Positions 4,934 to 7,338 of a DNA stretch of 7,338 bases are shown in pieces. Position numbers and translations under genes: made by a program. Under the pieces are notes generated by a model. That model was given only the letters and a program-made list of their open reading frames with translations, made no database searches and was not told the DNA's origin. The stretch comes from an uncultured Ruminococcus sp. (GTDB taxonomy: Bacteria; Bacillota; Clostridia; Oscillospirales; Ruminococcaceae), in assembly GCA_900545285.1 (NCBI GenBank), contig UQYK01000070.1:1-7338 (forward strand), written 5' to 3'. How positions within the stretch are numbered: position 1 is the first letter of the stretch; the number at the start of each line of letters is the position of its first letter.

Positions 4934-5737
4934 ATGAAAAAAACTTGGATGAAACGAATGATCGCAATTTCTGCTGCCGCAGCAATGGCACTGCCTATGG
5001 CTGCATGCGGCAGTAAAAGCGGCGATTCCAAAAGCGGTGAAAAACAGAAGTTCATTGTCGGATTTGATGCTGCTTTTCCGCCGTATGGCTATCAGGACGA
5101 AAACGGCGAGTATGTCGGATTTGACCTGGATCTGGCAGCAGAAGTATGCAGCCGAAATGACTGGGAACTGGTAAAGCAGCCGATTGACTGGGATACCAAG
5201 GATATGGAGCTGAACTCCGGCACAATCAGCTGCATCTGGAACGGCTTTACCATGAATGGCCGGGAAGATGAGTATGCATGGACAGACCCGTATGTAGACA
5301 ACAGCCAGGTATTTGTTGTCAAATCTGACAGCGGCATTGCTTCCTTTGCTGACCTGGCCGGAAAGAGCGTAGCCGTTCAAACAGATTCTTCCGCAGAAGC
5401 TGCTCTGAAAGAGGACGACAACAAAGACCTCTTGGATTCCTTTAAAGAACTGGTTGTTGTGGCAGACTACAACACCGCTTTCATGAATCTGGATTCGGAT
5501 GCTGTAAATGCAATTGCCATGGATATCGGCGTTGCAAAATACCAGATGGAATCCCGTGACGGCAGCTACACCATTCTGGACGATGTTCTCTCCGCAGAGC
5601 AGTATGCAGTTGGTTTTGCAAAAAGCAACACAGAATTGCGGGACAAGGTGCAGAAGACGCTGAATGATATGCGGGATGACGGCACATTCCAGAAAATTGC
5701 TGAAAAGTGGGATCTGACCGATTCCATCATTCAGTAA
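4934..5737 (+). CDS. Amino-acid-binding lipoprotein of an ABC importer, canonical domain order
   Basis: Extracellular receptor (267 residues), anchored through C25 after a basic signal peptide and lipobox (M22-A23-A24-C25). A low-complexity Ser/Gly/Lys linker (26-39) follows. The class-II binding fold is in the normal order. KFIVGFDAAFPPYGY (39-53) and VGFDLDLAAEVC (61-72) come first, then MELNSGTISCIWNGFTMNGRE (91-111). The latter has R110 expected to hold the ligand carboxylate. The first hinge strand is SQVFVVKS (124-131), and lobe 2 starts at LAGKSVAVQTDSSAE. The Asp of AMDIGVAKY is the expected ammonium contact, EQYAVGFAK the return hinge, and LNDMRDDGTFQKIAEKW the final helices. It belongs to a clostridial subfamily marked by the IDWDTKDMELNSGT string, whose substrate I do not know; a polar amino acid or cystine is plausible. 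The permease gene follows after 21 nt. This protein is a useful reference for the permuted receptor encoded divergently. Confidence 0.95.
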   Translation: MKKTWMKRMIAISAAAAMALPMAACGSKSGDSKSGEKQKFIVGFDAAFPPYGYQDENGEYVGFDLDLAAEVCSRNDWELVKQPIDWDTKDMELNSGTISCIWNGFTMNGREDEYAWTDPYVDNSQVFVVKSDSGIASFADLAGKSVAVQTDSSAEAALKEDDNKDLLDSFKELVVVADYNTAFMNLDSDAVNAIAMDIGVAKYQMESRDGSYTILDDVLSAEQYAVGFAKSNTELRDKVQKTLNDMRDDGTFQKIAEKWDLTDSIIQ

Positions 5738-5758
5738 GGATACGAAAGGAAGACAACT

Positions 5759-6412
5759 ATGTCATTTCTTGAAATTGTTGTACAGCTTAGCGACAGCATG
5801 CTCCGGTCAATCTGGATTTTTTTGCTGACAATGCTGTTTTCGCTGCCGCTGGGACTTTTGTTGTGTGTGGCACGAATGTACGCGTGGAAGCCGATTCAGT
5901 GGATCGTAAAGTTCTACATCTCCATTGTCCGCGGAACACCGCTGATGCTGCAGCTGCTGGTCATTTACTTCGGCAAATACTTTGTATTTGGACTTCCTTT
6001 GACAACAGAATATCGCTTCTGGGCAGTTATCATTGCCTTTTCCCTGAACTATGCGGCATATTTCGCCGAAATCTTCCGAAGTGGTATCCAGTCCATTCCT
6101 GTGGGTCAGTATGAGGCAGCAAAAATTCTGGGCTACAGTCGGTTCCAGACATTCCTGCGCATTATTACACCGCAGATGACCAAACGGGTTCTGCCAGCTG
6201 TTACAAACGAATCCATCACTCTGGTAAAAGACACCTCACTTGCGTTTGCAATTTCCTACATTGAGCTGTTTACTGAAACGCAAATGATTGCAGCTTCTGA
6301 AACCTCCATGCTGCCGTATCTGGCAGCGGCAATTTTCTACTACGTCTTTAACCTGATTGTAGCCGGGCTGATGTCCCTGTTGGAAAAACGGCTGAACTAC
6401 TACAAGATTTAA
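5759..6412 (+). CDS. Polar amino acid ABC transporter permease (HisM/GlnP type)
   Basis: Inner-membrane permease (217 residues), the sole permease of this operon and therefore a likely homodimer. The first membrane helix is about residues 17-38 (SIWIFLLTMLFSLPLGLLLCVA). The PAAT signature RGTP is at 58-61, followed by LMLQLLVIYF. NYAAYFAEIFRSG is at 97-109. The EAA loop contacting the ATPase runs from E119 to P138 (YEAAKILG...ITP). TLVKDTSLAFAISYIEL and a last helix in IFYYVFNLIVAGLMSLL complete the fold, ending in basic ERRL-like residues (EKRLNYYKI). The ATG at 5759 follows AAAGGAAG with good spacing. Its TAA overlaps the AAAGGAGG site of the ATPase gene, 12 nt upstream of that start. It is only distantly similar to the leftward permease, so the two operons are not a recent duplication. 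Confidence 0.95.
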   Translation: MSFLEIVVQLSDSMLRSIWIFLLTMLFSLPLGLLLCVARMYAWKPIQWIVKFYISIVRGTPLMLQLLVIYFGKYFVFGLPLTTEYRFWAVIIAFSLNYAAYFAEIFRSGIQSIPVGQYEAAKILGYSRFQTFLRIITPQMTKRVLPAVTNESITLVKDTSLAFAISYIELFTETQMIAASETSMLPYLAAAIFYYVFNLIVAGLMSLLEKRLNYYKI

Positions 6413-6424
6413 AGGAGGCAGCCT

Positions 6425-7195
6425 ATGAACTATCTGGAAATCAAACATCTGAAAAAACATTTTCAGCAAACAGAAGTATTAAAGGATATTTCCTTTTCTG
6501 TAGAACCAGGAGAGGTTGTCTCCATCATTGGCCCGTCCGGTTCCGGAAAATCAACCCTTTTGCGCTGCTGCACATTCCTGGAAACGCTTTCCAGCGGCGA
6601 AATTGCCTACATGGGTGAAACGGCAGTATCCGCAGAAGACGGGAAAAAACCTGTATATGCCCCAACTGCGTCATTCAAAAAAATTCAGCATTACTTTGGA
6701 CTGGTGTTCCAAAACTTCAATTTATTTCCACATTATTCTGTACTTCGAAACATCACAGAAGCGCCGCGTTTGATTTTGAAAAAAAACAAAGCCGAGGCGG
6801 AAGCCAATGCTATGAGACTGCTTCAAAAAGTCGGTCTGGCAGACAAGGCAAAAGCCTATCCTTGCGAGTTATCCGGCGGACAGCAGCAGCGTGTTGCCAT
6901 TGTCCGTGCACTTGCCATGGAACCTTCTATCTTATTTTTTGATGAACCGACATCAGCACTTGATCCGGAACTGACACGAGAAATCCTGGAAGTCATTCGC
7001 TTATTGGCAGAAGACCATATGACAATGGTAATTGTCACACACGAAATGAGCTTTGCAAAAGCAATTTCAAACCGCGTGATCTTTATGGCAGACGGATATA
7101 TTGTAGAAGAAGGCACACCTGAACAGGTATTTGAACACCCAACACAAGAACGAACCAAACAGTTTCTTAGCCACTATCAAGAAAACAGGGAATAA
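6425..7195 (+). CDS. Polar amino acid ABC transporter ATP-binding protein (GlnQ/HisP type)
   Basis: Cytoplasmic ATPase (256 residues) of the rightward importer. Motifs are Walker A GPSGSGKS (36-43), Q-loop Q96 in VFQNFNLFPHYS, ABC signature LSGGQ (149-153), Walker B ILFFDE (169-174), D-loop SALD (177-180) and switch His H206 in IVTHEMSFA. Between Walker A and the Q-loop it carries about 11 more residues than the leftward ATPase (ETAVSAEDGKKPVYAPTASFKKIQ region), which accounts for most of the length difference. The same insertion class occurs in HisP-like subunits. The start at 6425 has a strong AAGGAGG site, six bases away, overlapping the permease stop. Two hairpins follow the gene, so it closes the operon. 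The partner is the permease at 5759-6412. Confidence 0.96.
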   Translation: MNYLEIKHLKKHFQQTEVLKDISFSVEPGEVVSIIGPSGSGKSTLLRCCTFLETLSSGEIAYMGETAVSAEDGKKPVYAPTASFKKIQHYFGLVFQNFNLFPHYSVLRNITEAPRLILKKNKAEAEANAMRLLQKVGLADKAKAYPCELSGGQQQRVAIVRALAMEPSILFFDEPTSALDPELTREILEVIRLLAEDHMTMVIVTHEMSFAKAISNRVIFMADGYIVEEGTPEQVFEHPTQERTKQFLSHYQENRE

Positions 7196-7216
7196 CCGTT
7201 AGGATTTCCCAAGATG

Positions 7217-7251
7217 CAAAACCCCCGATACAAGATGTATCGGAGGTTTTG
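7217..7251 (+). terminator. Rho-independent terminator of the rightward operon
   Basis: Two 16-nt arms, CAAAACCCCCGATACA (7217-7232) and TGTATCGGAGGTTTTG (7236-7251), pair with one internal C-A mismatch around an AGA loop. The T-run is inside the descending arm and the matching A-run makes it symmetric, so it may work in both directions. It starts 21 nt after the ATPase stop. Confidence 0.85.
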
Positions 7252-7301
7252 TATATGGTAAAAGTATCTGTGCAGTTGTGGGAAAGTCAGATGCAGAAAG
7301 C

Positions 7302-7338
7302 ACAAAAAAGGGAGTCTCAAATGAGACTCCCTTTTTGT
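7302..7338. terminator. Second, A/T-flanked hairpin, probably a bidirectional terminator
   Basis: GGGAGTCTC (7310-7318) pairs perfectly with GAGACTCCC (7323-7331) around an AAAT loop. Six A's precede the stem and five T's follow it. The symmetry suits a terminator shared with a convergent gene beyond the window edge, or a back-up to the hairpin at 7217-7251. No gene is seen in 7252-7301. Confidence 0.8.

Noticed and set aside
4819..5016. Possible Cys-rich hydrophobic leader peptide in the rightward leader, overlapping the receptor gene start
   Set aside because: Its ATG coincides with the predicted transcription start and has no ribosome site, and the frame runs far into the receptor gene in another phase. 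No attenuator structure follows.
2393..7195. The two transporter operons as a recent inverted duplication
   Set aside because: The receptors, permeases and ATPases differ widely in sequence, the rightward ATPase has an ~11-residue insertion, and only one operon carries the acetyltransferase. At most they are ancient relatives.
1..7338. tRNA, rRNA, CRISPR array, insertion sequence or known riboswitch
   Set aside because: No cloverleaf, repeat-spacer array, transposase or recognised aptamer pattern was found by eye on either strand.

Overview
The window (about 7.3 kb, moderate G+C) looks like chromosomal DNA of a gut-type anaerobic Clostridia, probably Oscillospiraceae/Ruminococcaceae or a close relative. 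This rests on the AGGAGG ribosome sites, the lipoprotein style of the binding proteins, and the protein families present: a DUF6171-like protein, a short CobO, and clostridial polar-amino-acid ABC transporters. The taxonomic call is inference only. There are ten protein-coding units, one of them a deletion remnant. I saw no RNA genes, insertion sequences or CRISPR.

Layout. Two amino-acid ABC transporter operons are transcribed divergently from a shared 347-bp intergenic region (4587-4933). Leftward (- strand): binding lipoprotein (3810-4586), permease (3105-3794), ATPase (2393-3118) and a GNAT acetyltransferase (1972-2391), closed by a hairpin at 1941-1964. Rightward (+ strand): binding lipoprotein (4934-5737), permease (5759-6412) and ATPase (6425-7195), closed by hairpins at 7217-7251 and 7302-7338. 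Beyond the leftward terminator, still on the - strand, lies a tightly coupled cluster: a GH51 arabinofuranosidase remnant (1575-1901), a Cys-rich DUF6171-like protein (1228-1578), a polysaccharide deacetylase-fold protein (588-1274) and a CobO-type corrinoid adenosyltransferase (54-578).

Main discoveries. (1) The leftward binding protein is circularly permuted. Segments that normally form the second half of a class-II amino-acid binding protein come first, right after the lipobox. The normal N-terminal half follows a short linker, and the protein stops exactly at the first hinge strand. The rightward binding protein has the ordinary order and serves as an internal comparison. (2) The 108-codon ORF at 1575-1901 joins the first ~58 residues of a GH51 alpha-L-arabinofuranosidase in frame to its last ~50, deleting the catalytic barrel. 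It keeps a strong ribosome site and a stop codon that overlaps the next gene's start (ATGATG).

How the genes work together. Each transporter operon encodes the standard unit: a lipid-anchored receptor, one type of permease (likely a homodimer) and one type of ATPase (homodimer). The rightward promoter is a perfect TTGACA-N17-TATAAT with an extended -10. The leftward promoter is TTGCTT-N17-TATAAT. Dyads, including two CodY-like boxes, lie between them, so shared nutritional control is plausible but unproven. The substrates cannot be read from sequence alone.
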